This document shows positions 1-10,544 of a DNA stretch of 64,000 nt, piece by piece. The stretch lies in contig OV884014.1 in the NCBI GenBank assembly GCA_930367205.1, positions 114,459,768 to 114,523,767 of the forward strand, in the 5' to 3' direction. The stretch's first letter is position 1. Each line of letters begins with the position of its first letter. A program made the position numbers and the translations under genes. Below the pieces are notes generated by a model. The model did not search any database, was not told the DNA's origin, and worked only from the letters and a program-made list of their open reading frames with translations. This DNA is from Acanthosoma haemorrhoidale. Its lineage: Eukaryota; Arthropoda; Insecta; Hemiptera; Acanthosomatidae.

Positions 1-560
1 AATCAATAAAACCATTTTGAATCATTCCAATTAAATTGAAGACCTAGAATTTTAAGACTGGCCAAAAAGATGTAGAAGTGATTAAAAAGAGATATTTTTC
101 ATACAATAACGTACAGAATAATTTACTTTATGAGGGCTGCCTTATATCAGAGATAAAGCGTATCTATATTTATTTAAAACAAACAATTGTTATGTTTGTT
201 TACTCATTTCGAAATGGTTCAGGGCAAGATCTACACCAAAACCCTGCATCCTAAAGGTCGTGGGGACTAGATTTGTCAACCAAGTAAACTCACAGACCCT
301 GTGAGTGAGAGTTAAATTCTCACTTGGGGGAGAAGAATGTTACAGAAAAAACGCAGCAGTTTTAATAAATTTTAGTAGATAGGGTTCTTTTAAGTCCCAA
401 CACGAGAACAACATAAGTATTATTAGTAAGGAGTCGAGATCTTTTAGTTGAGAGCGAACTCGTGTATCGGTATAAGTTAAAGGAAAATAAAAAAAATACT
501 TTTAAAATTAAGTAGTATAACTGCTTTCTTATATATTAAAAAAAAAAAAAAAAAGCTTAC
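1..560. other. Intron/flank of CCDC47, no further exon seen
   Basis: This stretch lies downstream of CCDC47 exon 2 on the minus strand and should be intron. I looked for the next expected exon, which in the family carries the segment before the transmembrane helix, and did not find it. An A-run sits at about 539-554, next to the exon 2 donor. The remaining exons would be to the left of the window. Confidence 0.5.
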
Positions 561-683
561 TTTTGCAATAGTGATTTTTGGTGCTTCCTTTTCGTCAACT
601 TTGCCTCCGACAGTGACTTTATCACTATCAAATCCTTCGAATTCTTCCTCATCTTGAAAGTGTTCAAATTCATTGTCCTCGTC
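561..683 (-). CDS. CCDC47: CCDC47 (calumin) coding exon 2
   Basis: Second coding exon of a CCDC47 orthologue. CCDC47 is an ER-membrane protein that binds calcium through an acidic lumenal N-terminus and works with the multipass translocon (PAT complex). The exon is 123 nt (41 codons) with phase 0 at both ends. On the minus strand a pyrimidine-rich tract ending in CAG precedes position 683 and a GTAAGC donor follows position 561. The product is very acidic, with the segments DEDNEFEHFQDEEEFEGF and, at the end, PKITIAK. These align with the acidic stretch and the PITIVDVP-like segment of animal CCDC47. It joins in frame to exon 1 at 1250. The rest of the gene lies outside the window. Family match and splice sites are seen directly; the function is from the known family. 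Confidence 0.82.
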
Positions 684-1249
684 CTGAAAAAGCCCAAAGT
701 ATCTTTAATTCAAAAACAAACTGGATAAATATTCTTGATTATTAAAATCCGCTTTTTTTTGTTGGGAGTGGACAATGTGATGTTGGATTATTGATCACCA
801 TTCATTGAAGTTTAGTTGAATATGTCTATGATTGGCACACAAAGCGCAAATTAATTGATTTGAAACGATTCAGTTCATGATCACGTCAACAGTAAACAAA
901 AGCATCTAGAACCATCTTTCATGACATTCAGTTTGTGTCCTGTTCTAGTCAAGGTTACAAGTTTAGAACTCTTCCCCCACTAAAATAAAGATGGCCTTTT
1001 TTTTCTAAATGACATAAAAGCTTCTTAACAAATATTCGTAGTAAACAGAATGAGAAACAATACTTCATCAGATGAAGACATAAATTGTTTCTGGGGATAA
1101 GGTTTGTTCTAAATTAAATTAAGGATAAAAAGTATTCGTTTAGAAAATTTCCAGCTACACTAACATAAATTTTGAATGAAATCTTATGGAAATGGTGTAA
1201 TTTGAAATAATTGGCATATTAAATTATTGCAAATGATAAAAGTTCATAC

Positions 1250-1474
1250 CTCAACGACAGAGTCGAGATCTGTTTCATACTCTTGGGGTTCAGGCGGAGG
1301 TTTAGCACTCCTCTCGATCGCTGGACGTTCAATCCTCACTTTCACCGAGTCCTCTTCAAAATCCTCAAATTCAGCAAAATCATTGTCCTCGATTTCATCA
1401 AGCTGTATTCCAGCCCAAGAACTAGCGTTCAGGGTGAATACAAAAATCAGAAGTATTTTTGAAATGCCCAACAT
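1250..1474 (-). CDS. CCDC47: CCDC47 (calumin) coding exon 1, signal peptide
   Basis: First coding exon of the CCDC47 orthologue. I start at the ATG at 1474, giving MLGISKILLIFVFTLNASSW, a clear cleavable signal peptide. An in-frame TTG further upstream is not needed. Residues 27-36 read EDNDFAEFED, nearly identical to the DDNDFAEFED signature after the signal peptide in vertebrate CCDC47. The exon ends GTTGAG and is followed by GTATGA (donor at 1249-1248), phase 0, which joins cleanly to exon 2 at 683. Upstream, a pyrimidine-rich run ending in AG at 1491-1490 suggests that 1475-1489 is 5' UTR of the same exon and that a non-coding exon lies further upstream. The protein would be an ER type I membrane protein. 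Confidence 0.85.
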
Positions 1475-1489
1475 TTTCAAGATATCAAT

Positions 1490-1923
1490 CTACACAGAGA
1501 AAAAGTTACAATAAACATCTGACTGGTCTCATAAAACAAATTGTTTGACATGATATTTGTTTACCTGTTTAAGTACATAAAAAATGAAAAGAGCAGAGGT
1601 TCAAGGAAGTTGTGCCTCGGTATTGAATGCGGTGGAGTTACTGATTCTATAACAAAGGAGAATTTAGAGAAACTTGCCACTCAGAGGAGGCCACATTTAA
1701 AACCCAATAGAGAACTGTATTTAATTAGGTTATGTAAACTATCGATTAAGCATTTGCCAATGGATGTGTCCTTCGGTGCTTCGTCACTGTTTAGTTTTTT
1801 ATATATTGTTTAAATAATCTCTTGTATTTTTTTTTAAAAATATTATAGCTAATTTTAAATCTAAAATGTATTTAATATTGCTAGAGATTAAAAAATAATA
1901 TTTGTAGTGAAGAACCGCGCGAC
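1490..1923. promoter_or_regulatory. Divergent intergenic region, probable shared promoter
   Basis: This interval separates the CCDC47 exon (minus) from the transcribed-looking plus-strand region that starts near 1910. The GC- and CpG-richer block at about 1915-2000 stands out from AT-rich surroundings and would fit a TATA-less promoter. I see no TATA box. An upstream non-coding CCDC47 exon probably lies here but I could not place its donor. Inference from layout only. Confidence 0.35.
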
Positions 1924-2094
1924 ATGGCCGACAGCGGAACTAGAGAGGGAGGTTTCTGGCAGGTCGGCTCGAGCCCGTCAGTCGATAACTGGACGTGTTA
2001 TCCTCAGGTTATAAACATACGTTCCTTTCTGTCACTTATCTCTATCGTAACTACGCTGATAGTTTGCCTCTCGCGAGCATTTAAAGACCATTAA
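1924..2094 (+). CDS. Possible upstream ORF in 5' leader (56 codons)
   Basis: An ATG at 1924 opens a 56-codon frame ending in TAA at 2092-2094. It lies 84 bp before the main ATG of the exon at 2179. The product would begin MADSGTREGGFWQVG and contain a hydrophobic run (LSLISIVTTLIVCL). It may simply be a chance ORF in the 5' leader, or a regulatory upstream ORF. I do not recognise a family. If a splice donor lies within the leader, part of it would be removed. Confidence 0.2.
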   Translation: MADSGTREGGFWQVGSSPSVDNWTCYPQVINIRSFLSLISIVTTLIVCLSRAFKDH

Positions 2095-2178
2095 ATTAAT
2101 AACTGCGCGTGAAATTGTAGTTATTCCAAGCTCGTTTTAGTGCCGGTTAAAGTTTTTAAATAAAACCGACTTTTAAAA

Positions 2179-2297
2179 ATGAACGAAGAAGATCTTCATC
2201 TGGCCAAGGCGATCGCTAGCATGGATATGTCTTCTTCACCTAAATTGCCGAAGAAAACGCTCGTCAGTAAAGTACAAGAGAAGATTCAAGGATTCAG
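2179..2297 (+). CDS. First coding exon of an unidentified gene
   Basis: ATG at 2179 in a good context (AAAATGAAC), followed by 39 codons and two bases, then a CAG|GTAAAC donor at 2298. The peptide begins MNEEDLHLAKAIASMD and ends KTLVSKVQEKIQGF. It is hydrophilic, with an acidic start that loosely resembles a ubiquitin-interacting motif (acidic residues, then L-x-x-A-x-A) and a lysine-rich second half. I do not recognise the gene. An acceptor-like site at 2969 would add about 15 residues and then stop, which is not convincing, so downstream exons remain unplaced. The exon is divergent from CCDC47, with about 0.7 kb between the two start codons, so a shared promoter is likely. Confidence 0.5.
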
Positions 2298-2756
2298 GTA
2301 AACATTTATTTTTTTTTGGCATGTTAATCACAAAATCTAAACTATATACATTTTATATTTCCTCTCAGTTGATTTGAATCTGGTTATAGCTAAAAATTAA
2401 ATCTTTTTTATCCAAATGTATTTTCTTCACAGTTAGTTGTCATTATTTTATTTTTGGATCACCCAGAGTTGGCAGGTTGCCAAAACTAGTTTGTTTTTTT
2501 TCGCGCCAGTTGCCTTACGCACGGTTTATTAAATCGAGAATTGGTTTATTAATTTAGAAAATTGTTTTTGACATGTATTTTAGCAGCCATTGATGTGAAT
2601 CATTTTTCATTACTCTTATCCCTCAATTTAATTAATATGTTTTAATGTAAATGTAAAATTAATATGGTTTGAATATATAAAAACCTTTATAGGTAATATT
2701 GATTTTTTTAACATATGGAGTGGTTTGTTGAACAATTTCACAACCGCTGCTAACCC

Positions 2757-2853
2757 CCTCTGGTAGCTCAGTTGGTAGAGCGGTGGACTGTAGTTGGTTT
2801 TCATAATGTGAGCAGTTATCCATAGGTCGCTGGTTCAAATCCGGCCCGGAGGA
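2757..2853 (+). tRNA. tRNA-Tyr (anticodon GTA) with intron
   Basis: A full cloverleaf is visible. The acceptor stem CCTCTGG pairs with CCGGAGG (one G-U), with discriminator A at 2853. The D arm contains box A TAGCTCAGTTGG. The anticodon stem GTGGA pairs with TCCAT, and the loop reads CTGTAG with anticodon GTA. The T arm is GCTGG/CCGGC around TTCAAAT (box B). About 24 bases between loop position 37 and 38 (TTGGTTTTC...GCAGTT) form the intron expected in eukaryotic tRNA-Tyr genes. Mature length is 73. The T-run directly downstream supports a functional Pol III gene. It lies just downstream of the exon at 2179-2297, possibly inside that gene's intron. Confidence 0.93.
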
Positions 2854-2855
2854 AA

Positions 2856-2864
2856 TTTTTTTTT
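2856..2864 (+). terminator. Pol III terminator of tRNA-Tyr
   Basis: A run of nine T residues starts three bases after the tRNA discriminator base, the standard Pol III termination signal. Confidence 0.85.
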
Positions 2865-3356
2865 AATTGCCTTATATGAAATTAGTTGTTTTTTGTTAGT
2901 ATTATGATTAGCACTAAATTAAATATTACTATTAAATATGTATTCTTTATTATTTTAAATTTTTCATAGAAAATACATAATATGGTTTAACAATGAGCCA
3001 ATTGGCCACAGATCATGAATACCGAAGCCAATTTAGCAACAACAATATGTTCAAAGGTACACTCCCGTTTTCATTTTGGGCTCGGTATTCAAATTAAAAA
3101 TTCTTTTCTGTTAAAATGAAAAGAAGTTATATAAAAATAATTATCATTGACTAACAAATAATTTGTGAATAGGAAGTGGTGAAAGCGTCACCATTATAAA
3201 GAGGGTAAAGGAACTCTTTAGTTCTTTTGGTTGTAAGAGGTTTTATTTTCCGGAGAATTTTCCATTAAAATATAAAGCTTTCACAAAAAGGACTAAACTT
3301 TTTAAAATGTTCGACAGTTGATATTATTTTGATGTATGTACTAATTCTATTGCATA

Positions 3357-4649
3357 CGAGGGTGGTCTGAAAACCTTTACGACCTAACAAAGATACAAGA
3401 CGTTTTTTCAGAATTTTTTTTTTTTTTTTCAACATAGTCTCCTTGTAACTCTACACACTTCTCCCAGCGATGCTCCCATCTCTGTAACCCGTCCAAATAG
3501 TACTCGGCGTTTTTCTCTGCAAAATAATCGTTCACGAAGGTGATTGCCTGTTCATTTGACGAAAATCTCTCTCCTCCGAGCGCAATTTTTAGATGAGGGA
3601 ACAAAAAGAAGTCGCTTGGGGCTAGATCTGGTGAGTAAGGCGGATGGTCAAGCAGTTCAAACCGTAATTCATGGATTTTCGCCATGGCAACCGCTGAAGT
3701 GTGAGACGGTGCGTTGTCTTGGTGAAACAGGATTTTCTTTTTTTGAAAATGTGGACGTTTTTCCGCAAGTTCTGCCTTTAGCTTGTCAAGTAATGATGCG
3801 TAGTATGCTCCTGTGATGGTTTTTCCTTTTTGAAGATAATCGATTAAAATAACTCCATGACTATCCCAAAAAAACCGTCACCATCACTTTCCCAGTCGAA
3901 AAAACGGTTTTTGCTTTTTTTGGAGCCGGTTCCCCCTTTGCAGTCCACTGTTTGGACTGTATTTTTGTTTCAAGCGTATAATGGTGTATCCAAGTTTCAT
4001 CCACAGTAATTAATCGGCGCCAAAACTCGGATTTATTGCGCCTAAACTGTGCCAACAGAGCGTTGGAAATGTTCATTCGAACACGTTTTCGGTCTAACGT
4101 GAGCAAACGCGGCACCCAACGCGCGGACAGCTTTCTCATCTCTAAATGCTGATTTAATATGTGACAAACACGTTCTTTTGACATGTTCATAACCTCTGCT
4201 ATCTCTCTCTCCCTTTAATTCGGCGGTCGTCTAGCACCATTTGGTGAACTTTGGCGATGTTTTCGTCGGTAGTTGCAGTTTTTGGACGTCCCGAACGTTC
4301 ATCGTCTCCCAAGCTCTTACGACCACGTTTAAATTCAGCTGCCCAAAATTTCACTGTGGTAAATGATGGTGCAGAGTTTCCATACACAGAATCCAACTCA
4401 TCTTTGATTTGCGTAGGCGTATTGCCTTTCAAAAACAAATATTTAATGACAGCTCGATACTCGATTTTGTCCATTTTCATAAAAACACTCACATTGACTC
4501 ACTCAAACTGTTACACAACAACTGCGCGTCCAAAATGGCTGAAACTTTGGTGAGTAACTGTCAACAGATGAACAACGAAATTCACTAGCTTTTATTTACG
4601 ACTGCTGCTATCTTCATGTTGAGGTCGGAAACTTTTCAGACCGCCCTCG
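3357..4649 (-). mobile_element. Complete mariner (irritans-type), 1293 bp
   Basis: The ends are imperfect inverted repeats of about 28 bp that start CGAGGGTGGTCTGAAAA on the left and, reverse-complemented, CGAGGGCGGTCTGAAAA on the right. Both are flanked by the TA dinucleotide (3355-3356 and 4650-4651) duplicated by mariner insertion. The interior encodes one transposase on the minus strand, broken into three frames. Length is normal for an autonomous mariner. Divergence between the ends is low, so insertion is fairly recent. Confidence 0.93.
3377..4492 (-). pseudogene. mariner transposase, DD34D, two frameshifts
   Basis: A DNA cut-and-paste transposase in three pieces: 4492-4199 (N-terminal helix-turn-helix, DERSGRPKTATTDENI), 4190-3861 (linker motif WVPRLLTLD, then first catalytic Asp in VDETWIHHYT) and 3685-3377 (PPYSPDLAPSDFFLFPHLK with the third catalytic Asp). 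The second Asp sits in HQDNAPSHTS just upstream of 3685, in the same frame as that piece, giving the 34-residue spacing of mariners. Only two lesions break the frame: one extra AG unit in a dinucleotide run at about 4199-4213 and one extra A/T in a homopolymer at 3868-3874. All catalytic residues survive. The closest relatives I know are irritans-subfamily (Himar-like) transposases. As written it is dead. Confidence 0.9.
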
Positions 4650-4651
4650 TA

Positions 4652-6119
4652 TTAACCAATATATACTCATAAATATCATGACTAAAATTTTATGTTTATC
4701 ATATATTAATAAAACACTATGATTATGAAATATCATTGAAATGCTTTCATACCTTCTTAGTTTGCAACATTGCGTTGTGTGGATTTGATCTCAGGATAGC
4801 AATTACAAAAAACGCTTTTGTACAGTTACTAATTCGTTATTTCTTACTTTTTAGAAACATTTAACATTTCACGTTTTTAACCTAAACACTAAAGATAAAA
4901 AGTGTAGCCTTTAAAAAAAAAAAAAAACATTGTATTCACGGCAAAAGAATTGGTAAACCTTTTTTTACTGCCAATTCCGAAATGAGGCTCTACCATAATT
5001 TAAGACTCTAGTATAATGTAATGATATTTATAGGAAATAAACTGAATCTTAACATTTTTTTAAAAATTTAATAGAAGGTTTTTTTTTCCAAATTCTAAAT
5101 ATTAATTCTGCTGAAAACGATTCTTAATTATGGCGTCCACATTTCTTAGTTTTTTGCTGAGTAGGTAAAGTTTTTGTTGTATTTTATATTATTACATTTA
5201 TTTATACAGTCGTCTTGTTACCAGATAAGTAAGGTGTAGAAAGTCCTTTTGGACAAGCCGGGTCGGTGTCCGTGAAGTTTCTCGTGAAAGTTTCGATATA
5301 ATAATGGTCTAATATAGCCGAGAACGTAAGGTCAGTTAGTGTGAATAGTTCGTAAAATTGTGCGCCTGTGATAAATCTTTGAAATTTTCATTGGAGAATC
5401 TGTACAGTTTTTTTATGTTAATCTTTTCAGTGAATCCGCTATGATAAAATAATAATTGAACCACTGTTTAAATATAACCTCCATTAATAAAAATGATATG
5501 TCGATATACTTAATTACTTTGACTAATACCATAATATGATACAATACAGACAGACACCTTGGACAGACCGAAATGCAAACTATTTTCCTATAAACAATAA
5601 ATTTTCGAAGAGATCGTGACTCTTAAAACTCCTTTTAAACTTTTGCTTTTGACATGTGCAAAAGGGATTGCGAAAGTAGTCGACAGGGTGTTTCTAGGTT
5701 GTTGTTTTTTTGTCGTTTTTTTTTTTTAATCTTTTTCGTGAGGTATCCGACCTGACTACCATTGAAATCTCCGCATGGAATTTGTCAGCTGCAATGTGAC
5801 GCAAGAAGTTGCGTGAGCAGCGCACGAAAGGTACATTGTCTTCTGTGACATAGCAGACCTTCCTTTTGCCTCACGCATTCTGACCCTTTGCGATAAACAG
5901 TCTAGCGTGTGACATGGAAAATCGCTCGGCGATTTAATGCATGATATTTATAATCATTTGTAAGTCAATATTGGATTATATACAATAGAATTACTACATA
6001 CGTCAAAACTCATCGCCGTTTTTTTCAAAACAGACATTAATTGTGTGCCATCGATTAATTAAATTACATAATCTTTTTAATATAAATAAAACCCATTATT
6101 ATTATCACCTTAACCAAAA
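4652..6119. other. Unannotated AT-rich spacer
   Basis: No convincing exon, RNA gene or transposon end was found. The stretch holds scattered A/T homopolymers (4913-4926, 5715-5728) and a moderately GC-richer block at 5740-5930. Reading frames are short and interrupted. Confidence 0.4.
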
Positions 6120-6330
6120 CTTATGCTCGAAGTTGAGCCCCATCTCCTAGTCCAGTCTATTGATTTTTGTAATTTTAACTGTAAAAAGAAAATCTGTTTT
6201 GTAATTCCTTCAAATGCATGTTATGCTATGCAGGAAAAGGGGTCATAAATATGTCAATATGTTCATGCTATTGTGTACATTTGTTTGTAAAAATTTTGAA
6301 TAAAGGGGTTTTTTTTTGGGGGGGGGGGGA
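6120..6330 (+). mobile_element. Jockey-A 3' UTR fragment
   Basis: Only the 3' end of the Jockey-A non-LTR family is present. It starts with GTTGAGCCCCATCTCCTAG, a variant of the family's conserved GGTGAGCCCCATCACCTAG hairpin, and runs through the CTTCAAATGCAT block to ATAAAGGGG. Instead of an A tail it ends in nine T followed by about a dozen G. Extreme 5' truncation is usual for target-primed insertion. Confidence 0.75.
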
Positions 6331-7839
6331 CTTAAGCTGTGTATCTGATCCAACTGTGTTCATTTTTGTTAGAAAGAACTTTTTGTGATCATTTCTCTTT
6401 CCTAGAGTACATAAATTATTAACGTAGCGCTTATATAATATTATTATCAACACAATAACGATCTATTTATATTATAAAATTTATATATCTTTTCCAAAAT
6501 ATTTAAATAAGTCTATATAGATTTTATTTATAAAGTACTTTCTGTTTTAATTATTGTTCATTTACATTTAATAAATTTACCATCTTTTATTTTAAATCCT
6601 TTACAGTAATGGTGCCTACCAATCCAATTAAGGTACATACATAAAAACGTTAATCATATTATTATAGACAACTATTTACTAATTTTACTGTGCGTGTATA
6701 TATTACTCAAATATTTTTATTTAATAAATCTTTACTGTGTATTATATTTTTTAAATATACAAAATTTTAATACATATTGTTTCTTAAACTTAATTAAATA
6801 TATAACTTGTTTTCAAAATTGTATGCCTTGATGATGCCTCATTATGAGGCGAAACATTGACGCTTTAGTGACGATATATCAATAAAATAATTTTGAAATG
6901 GCATGAGCTAATTGAACAACCCGAAGTGCGCGTAGTTTCATTTTTTTCTTTTTTTTGGGGGGGGGGGTTCAAAAACTCCGTATTGACCCATTTCACTTCG
7001 GTAAAGACTATTACTTTTACTAAAATTGAGTAACTGATAAAATACGATACTGTCCATAATAGCTTAGTGTGTATCTCGGTTTTGTGAATATTCATATTTC
7101 TCTGCGGTTTGTTGCTCATTTCAAGTTTAATTTAAAAAACACGGCTGTCACTGTCGTACGAAAGTTTCGAACTTATCGGTTGCCAAGGTGACCAAAAGTG
7201 GAACGTTCCCTATTCGAGGTAGAGTTTTACAGCAGTAATTGATGTAGGTTACTTATCTCACTGCGCAAGGTAGCTATCAGTTATCAGCGGCAATCGTGTC
7301 CTATCGTGGGTCGTGTCCTACCGAACCGACCGGAGTCCAATCTGAGTTCCGCGCTGTCAATCAGAACTGTCTATCTCACCGTGTTGTATGTCAGGCCTGT
7401 TATTGGTCCTGACAGCCATACCGTCTGGTATACTTCCTGCATCTCCTCTGTCGTCACGAATTATCAAAGCTGATATGAGGGGAAGAAGAAACTCTTTTTA
7501 GGAACGTTTGACCTTTTTGAGAAGTGTGAGACTACCGAAACATTAAGCCTAGACAAAATATAAAGATATCATAAAGTTTCATCGCAATATGTGTCAGACT
7601 TGTTACGAATTCCACAAGTACATTCTATCAAAAACTATACGTACAACCGAATCCTCACATACTTGGACGAGGACCGAAAAATTTGCCTAGACACGTCACG
7701 GTGATCCCGAAGGAATTGGAGTACGGGTACATTAATTTAAATTAACTGCCAATGAGTTTAAAGTGGGCAGATATGAAAGGGGGGTGTGGATTTGAAATCC
7801 CCCAAAGTTGATGATTACAAAATATGTTTGATTTTCATT
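6331..7839. other. Spacer with hairpin-GAAAC motif at 6829-6855
   Basis: No gene is seen. At 6829-6855 the sequence TGATGATGCCTC...GAGGCGAAAC forms a perfect 6-bp hairpin (GCCTCA/TGAGGC, loop TTA) followed by GAAAC and then a TCAATAAAA signal about 30 bases on. A related motif is at 11524-11547. Such motifs occur near ends of Penelope-like and other retroelements and resemble a hammerhead core, but the essential core C before TGATGA is replaced by T. The stretch 7140-7450 is GC-richer but has no clear coding potential. Confidence 0.35.
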
Positions 7840-8226
7840 TGTCGGGTTGTCACTAGGGAGGTGTCTGGTTACCCTAGCCCTGGTGACAAGTGCGGATTGT
7901 TCGAGTTAATAACCTGGGCAATCGTTCCATGACGGCGTTACTATCTGACTCAATTTATGATAGGTATGTGCCCCGACAATGCACTATGTTCAAGAGAAGA
8001 GGTACAGAGGTTTCATAAAGAATTAGCCAAGTTTTGAGAGTTCGATCGGAAACCAAGCAAGCGTCATGAGTAAAGGCCACGGGAGAGTCGCGAGAGGGGC
8101 TAAGAGAATAACTAACAGGGCCAGTAGCCCTGCCTTAAGTACCCTCTCCCCTTGCCTGCTGGGAGGCTGCAAGGGACTAAGCCGGCGGTGGGTCCCACGC
8201 ACACCTGTGGCGAGGAACGTGACCGT

Positions 8227-10156
8227 CGCACACTGGTTCCTAACGACGAAAAACGGGACAAAAGTCCATTTTTGACACCTTCGTGGCCATAAAATGGCAT
8301 TATAATTCAGTTAGAGAGGTACCTAAGGTATTCAGAACCGATGGTTTCTAAGCTCTGGTCGTTATATTGTAAGCTCATCTACTTGAAGAAAGAGTAAGGG
8401 GTTAAGAATAAACGAGAAAATCGCGAGGAAAAGCCAAGTTTTGTAATGACGGGTAAAAGATATTTCAAGCTTATTTTAAAATTGTCTTTTAGTGGCTTTC
8501 TTTTACAGGGCAAAAAATGAAGCTAGCACGTTATTCACACTCGGGAAAATGTAACGATAACGTGCGCTTAGATCGTTTAATATAAGAAAAATTTCTAGTT
8601 TTTATACATTATTTACGCTTTTAGAAGCTTATGAATCTTCCGCTTCCACCCGCTTTTTAAAATGAAGTTGATTCGTGTTCATACAAGTATGGAGAAGCGA
8701 TTAGAACACAAATTAGCTGCGACCGAGTGCGACCCTTGATTTTAGATCCTTATTAGTGGAGACAAACGCGTCTGTTTATTTACATTCTGAGTATTTGACT
8801 CGCTATTAAAATTGAAAGAAATATACCAATGTGGTCCATTCCTTGTTGATCTTCTGACTCAGTTGTTACCACCATCCTAAAGATAATAATCATGGTTTCT
8901 GCCATAAAAGTGCCGTATTTGGAGTTCGAACAAACGCGAAGGTAAGGAATTGAGTGAGTTATATTCAATTTCTGAACATCAATATGCAATGAAGTATAGT
9001 TTGACAAAAAACGGGCTCACACATCTTTCAAAACAATTTCAGAGCTTATGAGCAATGTAGGAAGCCTGACGAAAAGCGTAGAATGAAAACTACAAAAGAA
9101 CATATCCAGCACAGCTTGAAAGAGAAAATTGGTATTTTAGTGGATGTGCCGAAACAAGGATCTGGTACAACCAACGATGGAAACAGCGCGCGACGTTTTT
9201 TCAGAGATTGGAAAACTTGATCCAAAAATTTTATGTGATTCTTCAAGTGATTTCTTCTGGTGCTTCTGTGGACTCCTCCAAGTTTGAAAAATACTGCCAC
9301 GAAACTGCAGAGCTATATGTTTCTTTGTATGAATGGTACTACATGCCATCCTCTCTTCATAAAATTTTGATCCACGGAAAAGCGATTCTGGATTCTACTG
9401 TTTTACCGATTGTTTGGATATCAGAGGAAGCTCAAGAAAGTAAAAACAAGGATTTTAAACGATTTACGCTGAACCATTCCCGCAAAATATCGAGGACATC
9501 AACAAGCGAAGACATCATACGTCATTTAATTATTTCTTCTGATCCACTCCTTTCAAGATTGAGACCAAATTGGCAAAAATCTCCAATTATTGAACTTGAG
9601 GAAGAGGCTGAAAATCTCCTTACAAACTTTCATCTAAGTAACATTATAATAATCACGAACTCTCTGGATTTATGTACGAAGACGGAATTAAAAACTGATG
9701 TTTACCAACTTTACTACTTCACTCATCATGTTGTTTTTTTCAAATATAGCCATTAATCGGGGTAATAGTTTTATTGTGAGGAGCTACCTATGCTTATGTG
9801 CTGTGTACCTACATGTATTTATTTACCAATACATTTTTTCACACTAAAAACAATGATGACTATGTGGAAAACTTACCTAATATTTTCTTGGTTGTTGAAT
9901 AAGTCGCGTAAACTAACACCATTGCATTCAGCGTAAAAAAAAACTTTGAAATTCATGGGTCACACTTGATTTTTGTGAAAGTTTTTTGTGTGTCTATTTT
10001 CGGACTATTTTTGCGCTATTTTTGGAAAATTTATCACCAGTTTTCCATCAAGGGCAATCTATACCTTCATTAAAAATGTGCAAAAAAATTTTTCAGGCGA
10101 ACTTTACTGTTTTGCAGACTTTTGTCCCGTTTTTCGTCGTTAGGAACCAGTGTGCG
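8227..10156. mobile_element. DNA transposon with 40-bp perfect inverted ends
   Basis: The first 40 bases (8227-8266, starting CGCACACTGGTTCCTAACGA) are the exact reverse complement of the last 40 (10117-10156). The element is 1.93 kb, lies inside LTR family B copy 1, and carries a plus-strand transposase-like coding remnant at 9038-9756. No clear target duplication longer than CG is visible; the outermost CG on each side could be either TIR or a 2-bp duplication. I could not assign the superfamily. Perfect ends despite a decayed ORF suggest a fairly recent, non-autonomous insertion. Confidence 0.78.
9038..9756 (+). pseudogene. Transposase-like protein remnant in the 40-bp-TIR element
   Basis: Two adjoining frames form one protein remnant. 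About 9043-9209 encodes a charged segment ending GSGTTNDGNSARRFF. From 9208 a second frame runs to the stop at 9756 (182 codons), with CHETAELYVSLYEWYYMPSS, then HKILIHGKAIL, LPIVWISEEAQESKNKDF and SSDPLLSRLR. I recall closely similar chains in many uncharacterised arthropod proteins scattered in multiple copies, consistent with a transposase, but I cannot name the family or its catalytic residues. The two pieces are joined by a frameshift near 9208. A pyrimidine-rich tract with CAG at about 9040-9042 could be a splice acceptor, so the original gene may have had introns. Upstream coding is not recognisable. Confidence 0.6.
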
Positions 10157-10544
10157 CCGCCTTATTACCCGGCCAGGTGACAAGCCCTGGACGTAGAGAG
10201 GCCCCCAAAAGGGTTGTTATGTTTATGACCTGTCTCGTTTGACTTAGTTGGCTTCCGCCTTTTATTGCTTAACACATTCACAATGATTTATATTTGTTTA
10301 TAATACATTTAGTTCATGTTATTTCACTTTTGCTTACAATATATATGCAATAGAGTATAGGGTGATTTATCTTATGTAGGTAGCGGTCGCTACATCATCA
10401 TTTTGTTATAAACAGTGTAAAAGGTATTAGTAATATCAGTTTAGGTATTAATCAACGGTTTATTGTTTAAGTCAATAAACCATTAATTACTTCGTATGTT
10501 TTTCTCAGTTATAAAATTATTTAGTTGTCGGTATATTTTAATAC

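Larger units (their letters stand above)
7840..10394 (+). mobile_element. Solo LTR, family B copy 1, interrupted
   Basis: Begins TGTCGGGTTGTCACTAGGG at 7840 and ends GGTCGCTACA at 10394, the TG...CA ends of an LTR, with near-matching 5-bp flanks (TCATT/TCATC). Two other copies (15472-16010 inverted; 39720-40471) share both ends and internal blocks such as CCCTAGCCCTGGTGA and ATAGAGTATAGGGTGATTTA. The LTR sequence is continuous only when 8227-10156 is removed, so that segment inserted later. No gag-pol is present, so this is a solo LTR of an LTR retrotransposon whose clade I cannot name. Confidence 0.72.

Noticed and set aside
2970..3025. Second exon for the gene at 2179-2297, after an acceptor-like TTTTTCATAG
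   Set aside because: The joined frame adds about 15 residues and stops; the acceptor has only a weak pyrimidine tract. Recorded as possible but not supported.
3544..4553. Plus-strand ORFs at 3544-3816 and 4251-4553
   Set aside because: Antisense shadows of the mariner transposase on the minus strand.
6829..6867. Active hammerhead ribozyme
   Set aside because: The invariant C of the CUGAUGA core is U and the stem II junction has an extra base; kept only as a motif finding.
6302..6970. T(n)G(n) runs as telomere-like or regulatory sequence
   Set aside because: Simple homopolymer runs, one of them the tail of a Jockey-A fragment; no repeating telomeric unit.
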